In this document: piece by piece, positions 7,974-18,977 of the stretch
Layout of the letters: each line of letters opens with the position of its first letter
How positions within the stretch are numbered: the first letter of the stretch is position 1
Assembly: GCF_014836545.1 (NCBI RefSeq)
Contig: NZ_JACSQS010000001.1
Coordinates: 514,505-553,982, forward strand
Direction: 5' to 3'
DNA: 39,478 nucleotides
From: Stenotrophomonas lacuserhaii
Lineage (GTDB): Bacteria; Pseudomonadota; Gammaproteobacteria; Xanthomonadales; Xanthomonadaceae
Translations under genes and position numbers: made by a program
Notes under the pieces: model-generated
What the model saw: only the letters and a program-made list of their open reading frames with translations
Databases searched by the model: none
Told to the model about the DNA's origin: nothing

Positions 7974-8948
7974 TCACGGCGTGGCGGCCTCGCCACTGCG
8001 GTCGGCGATGCCGTACAGCGCCGACAAGGTCGCTTTGAACGAAGCCGGCAACATCGGCCCGTGGCCAAGTCCGGCGAACTCGCGGTACTGCACCTGCAGG
8101 CCTGGCAACCCACTCAGGCGCTCGCTCAGGGCATGCGCGGCATCCGGCGCAGCGCCACCGATCCGGCGAAGGTGCGCGACCACGCGCGGGTTGGCCATGT
8201 CACGTACGCCGCGGTTGCCGCTGCGCTCATCGCCACCCAGCATCACCCACAGCTGGGCCGGCTGGCCGGCGCGGTTTTCGATGAACTGTTTTTCCAGGTC
8301 GCCCAGCGGTGCGCCCTGGCTCCACCACAGCGACGGACTGGCCGCCACGTACTGCTGGAAGGCGGCCGGGCGGGTGTACAGGCTGCTGAGCACGAACAGT
8401 CCGCCCAGCGAATGTCCCCATAGCGCCTGGCGCTGGATATCCACGTTGGCGCGACGCGCGACCTGCGGTTTGATCTGGCGCTCGATGAGATCCAGGAACG
8501 CAAAGGCGCCGCCCCCCACGACCTGCTGGGTGCCGCCCTCATCATCGGCACGGTCGATCCAGGCGGTGTAGTCGCGGGTGCGCTGGGCCGAATCGATGCG
8601 ACGCTCGTTGTCATAGCCGATCAGCGCCAGCACCGGCGGCGCCTTGCTGGCGGCCAGCTGGTCCAACATCGACCTGTCCAGCACCATCGCCACGGCGTTG
8701 CCATCCAAGGCGTACAGCACCGGCGAAGGCGCGCTGGAGGCATTGCCGGGAATCAGCAGATTGACCCGCCAACGGCGCTGGCCGTCCGCGCTGCCGACCA
8801 CGAAACGTTCGACACGGTAGCTGCCAGCGGGCTGGTCCAGCACCGTCTGGCCCATCATCTGGTCTGGATTGCGCTGCTGCGCATGGCTGCAGAACGAGGC
8901 GCCGGCCAGCGCGAACAGCGCGGCAAGGCCAAAGAGACGGTGAAGCAT
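7974..8948 (-). CDS. Secreted alpha/beta hydrolase, putative ferri-siderophore or siderophore esterase (esterase D/IroE-like)
   Basis: Predicted exported serine hydrolase of the PF00756 esterase family, about 324 residues. The signal peptide runs to about CSHAQ. The nucleophile elbow GHSLGG carries the catalytic Ser. LYALDGN near the start and a late GLGHGP supplying His fit Fes/IroE-like enzymes that hydrolyse siderophore lactones. The ATG at 8948 is used; a GTG at 8957 is in frame and equally possible, and neither has a strong ribosome site. It is first in an operon with hmuTUV and lies behind a Fur-like site. An exported siderophore esterase coupled to a heme importer is an odd pairing. 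The true substrate could be another ester. Confidence 0.75.
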   Translation of the reverse strand: MLHRLFGLAALFALAGASFCSHAQQRNPDQMMGQTVLDQPAGSYRVERFVVGSADGQRRWRVNLLIPGNASSAPSPVLYALDGNAVAMVLDRSMLDQLAASKAPPVLALIGYDNERRIDSAQRTRDYTAWIDRADDEGGTQQVVGGGAFAFLDLIERQIKPQVARRANVDIQRQALWGHSLGGLFVLSSLYTRPAAFQQYVAASPSLWWSQGAPLGDLEKQFIENRAGQPAQLWVMLGGDERSGNRGVRDMANPRVVAHLRRIGGAAPDAAHALSERLSGLPGLQVQYREFAGLGHGPMLPASFKATLSALYGIADRSGEAATP

Positions 8949-8981
8949 GGGGGGCACGGCTCACAGCGGGGGTCGCCGAGC

Positions 8982-9011
8982 AGTCTACCAAACGCGAATG
9001 GTTCTCGCTTT
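8982..9011 (-). promoter_or_regulatory. Fur-box-like site and -10 element before the hydrolase-hmuTUV operon
   Basis: On the minus strand GCGAGAACCATTCGC (9008-8994) forms an imperfect palindrome resembling the GCGAATGAGAATCATTCGC style of Fur box. TAGACT (8987-8982) is a good -10. No convincing -35 is visible. The site lies about 40 bases before the first start codon. Iron-Fur control is inferred from this and from the gene content. Confidence 0.5.
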
Positions 9012-9076
9012 CGCTGCGCGCGATGCTGCACGCAATGAGAAGGGTCGCCCCTATCCCGAGCCAAGCGCGCGAAGTG

Positions 9077-9469
9077 TCAGCGCGCCGCCTCGGCCAGCCG
9101 CGCGCCCAGCCATACCAGCAGCATGCCACCTGCCACGCTGACGCCCAGGTACAGCGGCACCATGCCGCCGCGGTCGCTGCGCGCGAACACCAGGGTCTCC
9201 AGCATCAGAGAGGAAAACGTGGTCAGCCCACCCAGCAGCCCGATCACCAGGAACGCACGTAGCAGGGTCACGTTGCCGCCGCGCTGCTGCAGCCACACCA
9301 GCAGGTAACCGGCCGCAAAAGCGCCGATGAAGTTGGCGCTGAGCGTGCCCCAGGGAAACCCTTGGCCGAAGCGCTGCAACACCGCATCACCGATCACGAA
9401 GCGCAGCGCCGAACCCAGTGCGCCGCCGGCCATGACCAGCCCGAGCTGCTGCCACCAATTCGCGCCCAT
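9077..9469 (-). CDS. crcB: Fluoride ion channel CrcB/FluC
   Basis: Small inner-membrane fluoride exporter, 130 residues with four helices. Family motifs are visible: [10 protein letters not shown] near the N-terminus, the NFIGAF segment and [11 protein letters not shown] in helix 3, which carries pore-lining Phe and Ser residues. FluC works as a dual-topology dimer, so one gene is enough. The ATG shares one base with the rarA stop (TGATG), so it is probably translated from the rarA transcript. No fluoride riboswitch precedes it, consistent with operon transcription from upstream. Confidence 0.92.
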   Translation of the reverse strand: MGANWWQQLGLVMAGGALGSALRFVIGDAVLQRFGQGFPWGTLSANFIGAFAAGYLLVWLQQRGGNVTLLRAFLVIGLLGGLTTFSSLMLETLVFARSDRGGMVPLYLGVSVAGGMLLVWLGARLAEAAR

Positions 9470-10842
9470 CAGCCGCCCGCCCCGCTCTGCTTGGCCGCGC
9501 GCGCCTGCTCGCGTTGGGTACGCAGACGATCCAGTTTGTCCTTCAGCTTGATCTCCATGCCTCGCGCCACCGGCTGGTAATAGACCTGTTCGCCCATCGC
9601 ATCCGGGAAGCCGGTCTGGTCCAGCGCGATGCCGCCTTCCATGTCGTGATCGTACTGGTAGTCCGCGCCATAACCAAGGTTCTTCATCAGCTTGGTCGGC
9701 GCATTGCGCAGGTGCAGCGGCACTTCCAGCGTACCGGAGGCGCGCACTTCGGCCTTGGCCTTGTTGTAGGCAGCGTAGCCGGCATTGGACTTGGCCGTGC
9801 TCGCCAGGTACAGCACCAGCTGGGCGAAGGCCAGCTCGCCTTCCGGGCTGCCCAGCCGCTCGTAGATGTCCCAGGCTTCCAGCGCCATCGACTGCGCGCG
9901 CGGATCGGCCAGGCCGATGTCCTCGATCGCCATGCGGGTCAGCCGGCGCGCCAGGTAGGACGGATCGCAGCCGCCATCGAGCATCCGCGTCAGCCAGTAC
10001 AGCGCCGCATCGGGATTGGAACTGCGCACGGATTTATGCAGCGCGGAGATCTGGTCGTAGAACTGCTCGCCGCCCTTGTCGAAGCGGCGGGTGCGGTCGG
10101 CCAGCACCTGGGCGAGCGTCTGCGGGGTGATCCGGCCGCCTTCGTCGACGGCCAGTTCGGCGGCGATTTCCAGCAGGGTGAGCGCGCGACGGACATCGCC
10201 ATCGGCGGCGGTGGCGATCTGCAGCAGCAGCGCGTCATCCACCTGCACGCCCTCCCCGCCCAGCCCGCGCTCGCTGTCTCCCAACGCCCGCTGCAGTGCC
10301 TCGACGATGTCCTGCGGCGATACGCCCTCCAGCACGTGCACGCGGCAGCGCGACAACAAGGCGGAGTTCAGTTCGAAGGACGGGTTTTCGGTGGTGGCCC
10401 CGACGAACACGATGGTGCCGCGTTCGATATGCGGCAGGAAGGCATCCTGCTGGGTCTTGTTGAAGCGGTGCACCTCGTCGACGAACAGCACCGTGCGCCG
10501 GCCTTCGGCGAAACGCTGCGCCGCTTCGGCCAGTACCTGGCGTACCTCCGGCAGGCCGGACAGCACAGCGGAAATCGCGCGGAATTCGGCGTCGGCATAT
10601 TCGGCCAGCAGCAGCGCCAGGGTGGTCTTGCCACAGCCCGGCGGGCCCCACAGGATCATCGAGTGCACGCGTCCGGATTCGACCGCGCGGCGCAACGCGC
10701 TCTCCGCGGCGAGCAGACGTTTCTGCCCGACCATTTCGTCGAGGGTACGCGGCCGCATGCGCTCGGCAAGCGGTCGCAGGTGATCCCGATCCACGCTCAG
10801 CAGATCAGGGCCGGGGAATGAAGAAGTACGTTGTCTGGCCAC
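9469..10842 (-). CDS. rarA: Replication-associated recombination protein A (RarA/MgsA)
   Basis: AAA+ ATPase that acts at stalled replication forks with SSB and RecA-type factors, 457 residues. Walker A is GPPGCGKTT (about residues 65-73), Walker B is [12 protein letters not shown], sensor 1 lies around [10 protein letters not shown] and a sensor-2 region follows. The C-terminal half carries the tetramerisation region and the conserved [15 protein letters not shown] stretch. The GTG start gives the expected N-terminus before PLAERMRP. A -10-like TACAAT ends five bases before this GTG, so an internal leaderless promoter is possible besides readthrough from lolA, 27 bases upstream. Confidence 0.95.
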   Translation of the reverse strand: MARQRTSSFPGPDLLSVDRDHLRPLAERMRPRTLDEMVGQKRLLAAESALRRAVESGRVHSMILWGPPGCGKTTLALLLAEYADAEFRAISAVLSGLPEVRQVLAEAAQRFAEGRRTVLFVDEVHRFNKTQQDAFLPHIERGTIVFVGATTENPSFELNSALLSRCRVHVLEGVSPQDIVEALQRALGDSERGLGGEGVQVDDALLLQIATAADGDVRRALTLLEIAAELAVDEGGRITPQTLAQVLADRTRRFDKGGEQFYDQISALHKSVRSSNPDAALYWLTRMLDGGCDPSYLARRLTRMAIEDIGLADPRAQSMALEAWDIYERLGSPEGELAFAQLVLYLASTAKSNAGYAAYNKAKAEVRASGTLEVPLHLRNAPTKLMKNLGYGADYQYDHDMEGGIALDQTGFPDAMGEQVYYQPVARGMEIKLKDKLDRLRTQREQARAAKQSGAGG

Positions 10843-10869
10843 GCGGCATTGTACCGCGCGGCCGCCGCC

Positions 10870-11508
10870 TCATTCGCCGATGACGTCGGTACCGGCCGGC
10901 GGGGTGAAGCGGAACGTGCCGGCGGCGAAGGACGGGTTGCGCTTCCATCCGGTGAAGGCGATCACCGTGCGCTGGCCCACCGCATCGGTGATTTCCATCT
11001 TCGCCAGCCCGCTGGCATTGAAGCCCAGCGCGGCGTACTGGAAGCTGGCCTCGGTCTCGCGCTTGGGGGTCAGCGCAAGCCACTGCAGGCCATCACGCGG
11101 CGCGGCTTCTTCGCTCAGGTCGTACTGCTGCTCCAGCAGGGCCGGATTGATCAATGCGGTCAGCGGGCTGTTCTGCTCTTCCTTGCCCTGCGCACGCACG
11201 GTGGCCTGTTCCAGGTCCGGTTCGTACATCCACACCTTGGTGCCGTCGGCCACGATCTGCTGCACGTGCGGGCGCTGGTATTCCCAGCGGAACAGGCGCG
11301 GCGCCGACAGCGCGACACGGCCACTGGTGGTCTCCTTGACCTTGCCACGGGTATCGAACACCTGCTGGCTGAACTGTCCGTCCAGGCCCTTCAGGCCGGC
11401 GGTGAAGGTCTTCAGTTCATCACGCGCGCCGGCCCAGGCACTGGTCGAAACCAGGCACGCGGCGGCGAGCACGGAAGTAGCAAGGGTGCGGCGGAAGCTG
11501 GCGTGCAT
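10870..11508 (-). CDS. lolA: Outer-membrane lipoprotein carrier LolA
   Basis: Periplasmic chaperone that receives lipoproteins from LolCDE and passes them to LolB, 212 residues. The signal peptide ends near TSAWA. The mature protein shows the LolA features LKTFTAGLKGLDGQFSQ, the middle FRWEYQRPHVQQIVADG segment and WMYEPDLEQ. The C-terminal GTFRFTPPAGTDVIG matches the family end. It follows ftsK and the DUF3857 gene and precedes rarA, the usual gammaproteobacterial order. No clear Shine-Dalgarno precedes the ATG. Confidence 0.94.
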   Translation of the reverse strand: MHASFRRTLATSVLAAACLVSTSAWAGARDELKTFTAGLKGLDGQFSQQVFDTRGKVKETTSGRVALSAPRLFRWEYQRPHVQQIVADGTKVWMYEPDLEQATVRAQGKEEQNSPLTALINPALLEQQYDLSEEAAPRDGLQWLALTPKRETEASFQYAALGFNASGLAKMEITDAVGQRTVIAFTGWKRNPSFAAGTFRFTPPAGTDVIGE

Positions 11509-11595
11509 GAGGGTATCCAGAAAGAACGTGGAAGGATGGAAGGAAGTGTGCCCAAAGCATCCTGAATGGGCGATCCACTGCAGTGGGCGCAGGGT

Positions 11596-13533
11596 TCAGA
11601 GGCCGCCTGCTGCGGGCACCCGACCGTACACGATCTGCCCGCGGAAGCCGCGCCGCACCTGCTGGAACAGCTCGCGGAAGGCGGCATAGTCGGCGGGCTG
11701 GCACAGCGCATCGTTGCCGCGCACTGCATTCTGGCCCAGCCGATGGTGGGCGATGATCTGCTGGCCGTCGCGCTCCCAGCGCACCGAATACTGGCCCGCC
11801 GCGTTGCTGAACTGCTGGTCGCGCGGCACCGCGATCAGCGGCACGCCCTGCGGCAGGGTCACCCGGTAGGTTTCCTGGCGCAGGCTGGCGTCGCACTGGA
11901 ACGGGGTGGCATTGTCTGGCGCCGAGGTGGCCGCATAGGCGTCACGGAACGATTCCGCGCCCGGCGGATCGGGCAGCTGCATGCCGCCGACCAGGTTGAA
12001 GTCCACGTAATCGGAAGCGCTGAAATCGAAGGTGTAGTTGAATGGCTGCTGCAGGTCCTGCGGGTCGCCCTGCAGTTCCAGGCGGCCCTGCCCATCGAAA
12101 CCGGAGGCCGCCACCATCGAAGCTTCGGCACGGGCACGGTTCTGTGCGTTCAAGCGTGCGAAGGACGCGCGCATGCCGATCTCCGCGCTGTCACCGGGCT
12201 GCAACCGGGTGCTGCCTTTCAGATTGCCGGCGGCGTCGAACACGAAATCCGCCTCGAAGCCCATGCCATTGCGCAGCTCATCGTTGGCAGGCGTGCGCGC
12301 CAGCTTGGCCGGCCCGGTCAGCAGCACCGGCGCGCCGAGGTCGCCGTCGGGAAGCTGGCCCGGACGTGCCCAGGCGCTGGTGGAATCCAGGTACAGGTCG
12401 AATTCCGGCACGTAGGTAATGGCGTGGTTGAAGCGCCCCAGCGTCGGCACCGCCGGCAGGGTCGGTCCACCGCCGGCGCCGATCAGCACCGCCGTGCTGT
12501 CGATGCCCTTGGCCGCCAACAGTGCTTCCAGGATCACCACGTGGTCCTTGCAATCGCCGTAGTGGCTGTCCAGCACGCTCTGCGCGGGGTTCGGCTCCAG
12601 CCCGCCGTTGCCGAGATAAACGGCTACGTAGCGGATGTTGCGGGCCACCCAGCGGTACAGCGCATCCACCTGTCCGCGGCGGTCGGCGATGCCGTGGGTG
12701 ACTTCCTCGGCCAGCGCCTGCAGCTGTGGGCTGACCTTCGCCGCCTGCCCTGCCTTGAGCTGGTAAGCACGCGCCATCTGCGGCCAGTCCGCATAGGTGC
12801 TGGCCATGATGGTCGGGCTGAACTCCCACGGCGCGGCGGTCCAGTTCTGCGCCGGCAGCGGCGTGCCGCGGCGATAGGTCCAGCTCCACTGCGCACGGCC
12901 AGCGCGGACCGTGGGCGCATCGCTGCCCTGCACGCCCCTGCTCAGCACCTTCATCGGCAGGCTGGCTGGCGCGCTCAGGGTGACCTGCGCATCGTCGTAC
13001 TGGTTGAACACGCTGAAGGTTTCCCACAGACCGAAGTAGCCCGGGAAGTACGGCTGCCGCTGGGTACGGCGGGTGGCATAGACCACGCGCGTGCCCGGCG
13101 CCAGGTTGGGGAACACGATCACCCGCACCTTGCGGTCGGCGTACATCGCCGCCGAGGCGCTGGAGTAGCTTTCCTGGGTATAGATGCGATCAGCCGGAAC
13201 GTCGCGGCGCTGGCCATCGGCGGTCAGCGTGTAAGCCTCCAGCACCTCCAGCGTTTCCATTTTTTCGCTGTAACTCAGCCGCACCTGGCTGAACTGGTCC
13301 ACCGCGCTGCGGGTCTTGAGCAGGATGTCGTAGTGCTCGGCCTGGGTGTTGCCGGCATCGGCATCGACCACGTAATCGGCGCGGTAGCGGGCGAAACTGA
13401 AGTTGTTGCTGGCCTCGGCCGGCGCCACGCCCTGCATCGGGGCAGCGGCGGGGATGGCGGGTGCCTCCACCGCCAAGGCGGACCCGAAAGGCAGCAGCAG
13501 GGCGGCCAGCAATCCGTTGCGGAGGGGTGCCAT
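11596..13533 (-). CDS. DUF3857 and transglutaminase-like domain exported protein
   Basis: Exported protein of 645 residues from the ATG at 13533. The signal peptide ends about ALAVEA. Residues about 45-230 form a DUF3857 beta-rich domain and about 265-400 a transglutaminase/cysteine-protease-like domain. A plausible catalytic triad is visible: Cys328 in HYGDCKD, His370 in RFNHAITY and Asp383 in LYLDSTS. A beta-rich tail follows. Family members act in the periplasm or on the outer membrane, but substrates are largely unknown. It lies between ftsK and lolA on the same strand, suggesting an envelope role. The ATG is preceded by GGAA only. Confidence 0.82.
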   Translation of the reverse strand: MAPLRNGLLAALLLPFGSALAVEAPAIPAAAPMQGVAPAEASNNFSFARYRADYVVDADAGNTQAEHYDILLKTRSAVDQFSQVRLSYSEKMETLEVLEAYTLTADGQRRDVPADRIYTQESYSSASAAMYADRKVRVIVFPNLAPGTRVVYATRRTQRQPYFPGYFGLWETFSVFNQYDDAQVTLSAPASLPMKVLSRGVQGSDAPTVRAGRAQWSWTYRRGTPLPAQNWTAAPWEFSPTIMASTYADWPQMARAYQLKAGQAAKVSPQLQALAEEVTHGIADRRGQVDALYRWVARNIRYVAVYLGNGGLEPNPAQSVLDSHYGDCKDHVVILEALLAAKGIDSTAVLIGAGGGPTLPAVPTLGRFNHAITYVPEFDLYLDSTSAWARPGQLPDGDLGAPVLLTGPAKLARTPANDELRNGMGFEADFVFDAAGNLKGSTRLQPGDSAEIGMRASFARLNAQNRARAEASMVAASGFDGQGRLELQGDPQDLQQPFNYTFDFSASDYVDFNLVGGMQLPDPPGAESFRDAYAATSAPDNATPFQCDASLRQETYRVTLPQGVPLIAVPRDQQFSNAAGQYSVRWERDGQQIIAHHRLGQNAVRGNDALCQPADYAAFRELFQQVRRGFRGQIVYGRVPAAGGL

Positions 13534-13560
13534 GAGGGGTTCCGGTTGGTCAGGGGGTGG

Positions 13561-13584
13561 ATGCCGGCCAGCGGCCGGCACTAC
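13561..13584 (-). repeat. SMAG/REP palindrome, single unit
   Basis: On the minus strand it begins GTAG and continues as the palindrome TGCCGGCC-GCT-GGCCGGCA. It lies in the 61-base gap between ftsK and the DUF3857 gene, 11 bases beyond the ftsK stop, where it may stabilise the upstream mRNA end or reduce readthrough. Confidence 0.85.
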
Positions 13585-13594
13585 CGGGATTGCA

Positions 13595-15958
13595 TTATTT
13601 GGGCGGCGGCGGGGCCAGCACGGAGCGGTCGCCGTTGTGCTCGGGCGAGCTGACCACGCCGGCCGCTTCCATCGCCTCGATCAGGCGCGCGGCGCGGTTG
13701 TAGCCGATCTTCAGTCGGCGCTGCACGCCGGAAATGGAGGCGCGGCGGGTTTCAGTCACCACCCGCAGCGCTTCGTCATACAGCGGATCGGATTCATCGC
13801 CGGACGATGCGGTTTCCGGCAGGCCGCCGGCACCGACCACCACGCCGTCGCCCATGGTCTGCACTTCGTCCAGCACGCCTTCGATGTAGTCGGCCGGCCC
13901 CATCGCCTTGAGGTGTTCCACCACGCGATGGACTTCTTCGTCGGACACGAACGCGCCGTGTACGCGGTCCGGCATCGCCGTGCCGGGCGGCAGGTACAGC
14001 ATGTCGCCATGGCCGAGCAGGGTTTCGGCGCCGGACTGGTCCAGGATGGTGCGCGAATCGATCTTCGAGCTGACCTGGAAGGCAATGCGGGTCGGGATGT
14101 TGGCCTTGATCAGGCCGGTGATCACGTCCACCGATGGCCGCTGGGTGGCCAGGATCAGGTGGATGCCGGCCGCACGCGCCTTCTGTGCCAGGCGGGCGAT
14201 CAGCTCTTCGACCTTCTTGCCGACGATCATCATCATGTCGGCGAATTCGTCGATGAAGATGACCACGAACGGCAGCGTTTCCAGCGGGCGCGGCGCCTCG
14301 CCCAGCTCCGGGTTCGGCTTGAACAGCGGATCCATCAACGGCTGCCCGGCGTCCTGGGCGTCCTTGACCTTCTTGTTGAAGCCGGCCAGGTTGCGCACGC
14401 CCACCGCGCTCATCAGCTTGTAGCGGCGCTCCATCTCGGCCACGCACCAGCGCAGCCCGTTGGCGGCCTCCTTCATGTCGGTGACCACCGGCGCCAACAG
14501 GTGCGGGATGCCCTGGTAGACGCTCAGTTCGAGCATCTTGGGGTCGATCATCAGCATGCGCAGGTCTTTCGGGCTGGCCTTGTAAAGCAGGCTCAGCACC
14601 ATCGCATTGACCGCCACCGACTTGCCCGAGCCGGTGGTACCGGCCACCAGCAGGTGGGGCATGCGGGCCAGATCGGCCACGGTCGGGCGTCCGGCGATGT
14701 CCTTGCCCAGGGCCAGGGTCAGCGGGCTGGTCGCCTTGTCATATTCCTTCGAACGCAGCAGCTCGGAGAGATAGATCATCTCGCGGGTGACGTTCGGGAT
14801 CTCCAGGCCGATCACCGACTTGCCCGGAATCACATCGACCACGCGCACCGACTTGACCGACAGCCCGCGGGCGATGTCCTTGTCCAGCGTGCTGATCTGG
14901 CTGACCTTGATGCCCGGCGCGGGCTCGATTTCGAAGCGGGTGATCACCGGGCCCGGATAGGCACCGACCACCACCGCATCAATGCGGAAATCCTTGAGCT
15001 TGAACTCGATCTGCCGCGACAGGGTTTCCAGCGTCTCTTCGTCGTAGCCCTTGGGCTGCGGCTTGGGATCATCCAGCAGTGCCAGCGGGGGCAGGTCCGA
15101 GCCATCGCCGTTGACGCCCTGGAACATCGGGATCTGGTTGTCGCGCTTGGCCCGGTCGCTCTTCTCGATCACCGGTTCCGGGCGCGGCTCGATCTTCACC
15201 GGCTCGCGCTTGGCGCGCACCTCGGCATCGACCTTGCGCACTTCCTGGCGCTCTTCGCGCATGACGCGCGTCTGCTTCCACTCGGTGGCCTGCTCTTTCT
15301 TCTTTTCCAGCAGCGGCGCCAGCGCCATCACGCCCTTGCCGATGCGTTCCATGACCATCAGCCACGACAGGCCGGTGGCCAAGGTGATCGAAGCCAGCAG
15401 CAGCACCAGCACGAACAGATTCGCACCCAACGCCCCGAAACCGACGCTCAGCGAAGAGCCCACCAGCTTACCCAGGATGCCGCCGGCCGAGGCCACGTCG
15501 GCACTGAACAGGCGCAGGTGCAGGAAACCGGTGCCGGCGATCAGGAAGCCCACCAGGCCGACCAGCCGCAGCGCCGGGTCGAGGTCATTCTCGCCCTTGG
15601 CTTCGCGCTTCAGCCCGAACATTGCAAACCAGGCCAGCGCGCCGAGGATCACCGGCAGCACGAAGGCCATGTAGCCGAACAGCTGCAGCAGCACGTCGGC
15701 GATCCACGCCCCGGCACGCCCGCCCATGTTGTTGACCGGCGCCACGATGCTGCCGGTGTGCGACCAGCCCGGGTCGGTCGCCGAATAGGTGAACAGGCTG
15801 GCCACCAGGTACAGCAGCGCCGGGGCCACGGCGATCAGACCCAGATCGCGCCACAAGCGCTGCCGCGTGGGGTTTTCAGACGGAGACGGATCGCGGCGAC
15901 GGGCTTTGCCTTCGCTCGATCGGCTGCGTTCGGGGACCTGCTTCGCCACCTTGGACAC
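13595..15958 (-). CDS. ftsK: DNA translocase FtsK
   Basis: Septal DNA pump that clears the chromosome terminus and activates XerCD at dif, 787 residues. Four hydrophobic segments lie in residues about 38-205. A short charged linker follows (about 215-310), much shorter than in E. coli. Then comes the motor with Walker A GTTGSGKS (440-447) and Walker [13 protein letters not shown]. The C-terminal winged-helix gamma domain reads [21 protein letters not shown], which recognises KOPS. The start is GTG, with AAAGG too close for a normal ribosome site. A TATTCC hexamer ends seven bases before it, so a leaderless start is possible. Confidence 0.95.
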   Translation of the reverse strand: MSKVAKQVPERSRSSEGKARRRDPSPSENPTRQRLWRDLGLIAVAPALLYLVASLFTYSATDPGWSHTGSIVAPVNNMGGRAGAWIADVLLQLFGYMAFVLPVILGALAWFAMFGLKREAKGENDLDPALRLVGLVGFLIAGTGFLHLRLFSADVASAGGILGKLVGSSLSVGFGALGANLFVLVLLLASITLATGLSWLMVMERIGKGVMALAPLLEKKKEQATEWKQTRVMREERQEVRKVDAEVRAKREPVKIEPRPEPVIEKSDRAKRDNQIPMFQGVNGDGSDLPPLALLDDPKPQPKGYDEETLETLSRQIEFKLKDFRIDAVVVGAYPGPVITRFEIEPAPGIKVSQISTLDKDIARGLSVKSVRVVDVIPGKSVIGLEIPNVTREMIYLSELLRSKEYDKATSPLTLALGKDIAGRPTVADLARMPHLLVAGTTGSGKSVAVNAMVLSLLYKASPKDLRMLMIDPKMLELSVYQGIPHLLAPVVTDMKEAANGLRWCVAEMERRYKLMSAVGVRNLAGFNKKVKDAQDAGQPLMDPLFKPNPELGEAPRPLETLPFVVIFIDEFADMMMIVGKKVEELIARLAQKARAAGIHLILATQRPSVDVITGLIKANIPTRIAFQVSSKIDSRTILDQSGAETLLGHGDMLYLPPGTAMPDRVHGAFVSDEEVHRVVEHLKAMGPADYIEGVLDEVQTMGDGVVVGAGGLPETASSGDESDPLYDEALRVVTETRRASISGVQRRLKIGYNRAARLIEAMEAAGVVSSPEHNGDRSVLAPPPPK

Positions 15959-17176
<1,218 letters not shown>

Positions 17177-17200
17177 AGCACGCCACCGGGTGCCACTGGA

Positions 17201-17228
17201 AAGGCCGGGCTTTGCGCCGGCCTTTTCT
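17201..17228 (+). terminator. Rho-independent terminator after trxB
   Basis: AAGGCCGG (17201-17208) pairs with CCGGCCTT (17217-17224) across an eight-base loop and is followed by TTCTGTT. On the minus strand it also lies just past the end of the amidase gene, so it may act in both directions. Confidence 0.85.
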
Positions 17229-17230
17229 GT

Positions 17231-18787
17231 TCAGGGGAGCCTGCGGGCCGTGGCTGCCCCCTCATCGTCCTCGTACACCGCCTGTGACACGTCCATTCCC
17301 GAGCCCCGCACGCACTGAACGATGTGCCGGACCGGCGGTGACTTCACCCCATCGTCGTCAACCATCCGGGTGTTCCAGAAGATCGGCGCGCTTCCGGCGT
17401 TCTCGCAACGCAGGGTGATCTGGGCTGGCTTGGTGTATGCGTCAGGCAGCGTCACCGCTCCATCCGTGCACTTCCAGCCGGGAGGGCATCCGAGGTTCTT
17501 CGTCTCGATCACGACGGGGTACTGGGGAAAGCCAGCGAAGGCAAGATCCACCACCCGCGATTGGCCGGCCGCCACGCGGATGGTCTGGATCGGATCAATT
17601 TTCAGCGGTTCGCACCCCTTGCCCTCGCGCCAGAGGCGGTACCCCTTTTCGACGCCTTTCATGGCAGCAACCCTGAAATTGGGATCCTGGAGAGCGAGCG
17701 CGTCGTCTGGATTGGTGTGGAACGCGGTTTCCACGATGACCGAAGGCATCTGAGCCAATCGATTTTCGCCGTGGTTTGCCTCACCGGGTTCGGCAGGCAC
17801 AAAATAGCCGGTGTAGAGCGACTGACTCGTTATGAGTTCCTTCATGTAACAGAGGATTGAAGAGGCCAATGACCGATCATCCTGCCTTCCGGGTGCAATG
17901 AATGCACGGGCCCCCGTGGCGGCAGAACTATCAGAGGCATTGGTGTGAAGATGCACCAGCGTGCCGACGTTTTCCCTGTTGGCGTAAAGCGGCCGGCTGC
18001 GTATATCCTCATCCCGCTCTCGCAGTGCGTGCGTACTTTCGGGAAGCGAGTTCCAGATGTCTGCGGCATCGGGGATGTCCCGTTGCAAGCTATACCTGGC
18101 ACCCAGTTTCCACCATGCCTGCGTACTGCCTTCGTGCGTCCCCTCGTCCGTCGCGCGCGCCCGTAGCACCGCCGCTTTTGAGCGCGATGTCATCAGCTCA
18201 GACAGCTCGGCGGCGAGCAGGGGCGTGATCTCATCCTCTACGACTCCGTTGCTCGGGTCGCGCTGTGCTCTCCAATCTCTGTATCCGTGATGGAAATAGA
18301 CTCCATGACCTGCGGATATCATTACTGCTGTCCTGTCGGAAGCCCCCGCCAATCCTCGAGATTGAAGCGGAAACAATCCATCGAAGGACTGACCTCCGTA
18401 AAGGAACACAATCTGCGGAGCGGGGCTGAACCTTTCAGTGAGCTCCCGGACGCTGTTGCCTACCCACTGCTCAAAATCCTCCATCTCAGCGCCAGGGTGA
18501 TCCGGCCTGTAGCCTCGCAAGACGTCAATGACCACCTTCCCACCCGCCGCGTCATGGTGGGCCTCGACAAGCACGTCGGCAAATGAGCGCGCATCGATGC
18601 GAAAGCTGGCCACGCCGTTCCGTGCTGCCTCGGTCAGAAGCACATCGAAATCCTCAGGGAACACAGGCTTCCCACTGCTGGCAGCCATCGAGTGGCTACT
18701 GACAGGTGGGGGCTGCGGCGGCATTGAAGCCCCCGTCGTCAGCAGCGCGCACAGCAGCTTGCCGGTCAATACAACGTGTCTTTTCAA
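17231..18787 (-). CDS. Exported N-acetylmuramoyl-L-alanine amidase (Amidase_3-like) with an unrecognised C-terminal domain
   Basis: Predicted zinc amidase cutting peptidoglycan between MurNAc and L-Ala, 518 residues. The TTG at 18787 is chosen because GAGGAG (18795-18800) sits seven bases before it. It starts a basic, hydrophobic export signal (KRHVVLTGKLLCALLTTGA). The GTG at 18838 lacks this. Zinc and catalytic residues are suggested by His161 in SAGHG, Glu185, His281 in HLHTNAS and Glu353 in VIVETAFHTNPDD. Residues about 390-518 form a separate, likely beta-rich domain with Cys392, 434, 440, 461 and 492 that I do not recognise; it could bind wall or carbohydrate. Composition and codon use look less GC-rich than the neighbours, with AGA, ATA and TTA-type codons visible, which suggests horizontal acquisition. 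Confidence 0.75.
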   Translation of the reverse strand: MKRHVVLTGKLLCALLTTGASMPPQPPPVSSHSMAASSGKPVFPEDFDVLLTEAARNGVASFRIDARSFADVLVEAHHDAAGGKVVIDVLRGYRPDHPGAEMEDFEQWVGNSVRELTERFSPAPQIVFLYGGQSFDGLFPLQSRGLAGASDRTAVMISAGHGVYFHHGYRDWRAQRDPSNGVVEDEITPLLAAELSELMTSRSKAAVLRARATDEGTHEGSTQAWWKLGARYSLQRDIPDAADIWNSLPESTHALRERDEDIRSRPLYANRENVGTLVHLHTNASDSSAATGARAFIAPGRQDDRSLASSILCYMKELITSQSLYTGYFVPAEPGEANHGENRLAQMPSVIVETAFHTNPDDALALQDPNFRVAAMKGVEKGYRLWREGKGCEPLKIDPIQTIRVAAGQSRVVDLAFAGFPQYPVVIETKNLGCPPGWKCTDGAVTLPDAYTKPAQITLRCENAGSAPIFWNTRMVDDDGVKSPPVRHIVQCVRGSGMDVSQAVYEDDEGAATARRLP

Positions 18788-18965
18788 TGGACCACTCCTC
18801 TGCTCCAGGCCACCCGCCTGATCTGCAGTCTCCGGCACGCCAAATGATGGCGAAACTTCAGAATTCCGAATGACCAGTAGGAATCGAGCAGGCGAGCGTA
18901 TTGACGGCCAGCCACACGCGCGTGGCCCGCCGCTGCCAAGGCATCACACGCCCAGTCCGGTGCTC

Positions 18966-18977
18966 TATCCTGTCCCC
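18966..18977 (+). promoter_or_regulatory. -10 hexamer six bases before the acyltransferase ATG (leaderless candidate)
   Basis: TATCCT (18966-18971) ends exactly six bases before the ATG at 18978. No Shine-Dalgarno and no consensus -35 are visible. Transcription would begin at or next to the A of the start codon. The same TATCCT-N6-ATG layout occurs at 22501-22515. Confidence 0.45.

Noticed and set aside
9077..9469. Fluoride riboswitch before crcB
   Set aside because: crcB starts on the last base of the rarA stop codon, leaving no room for a leader, and no such fold is seen.
11566..13653. 695-residue open frame antisense to the DUF3857 gene
   Set aside because: Composition is that of a complementary-strand shadow, with no domain, signal or ribosome site.
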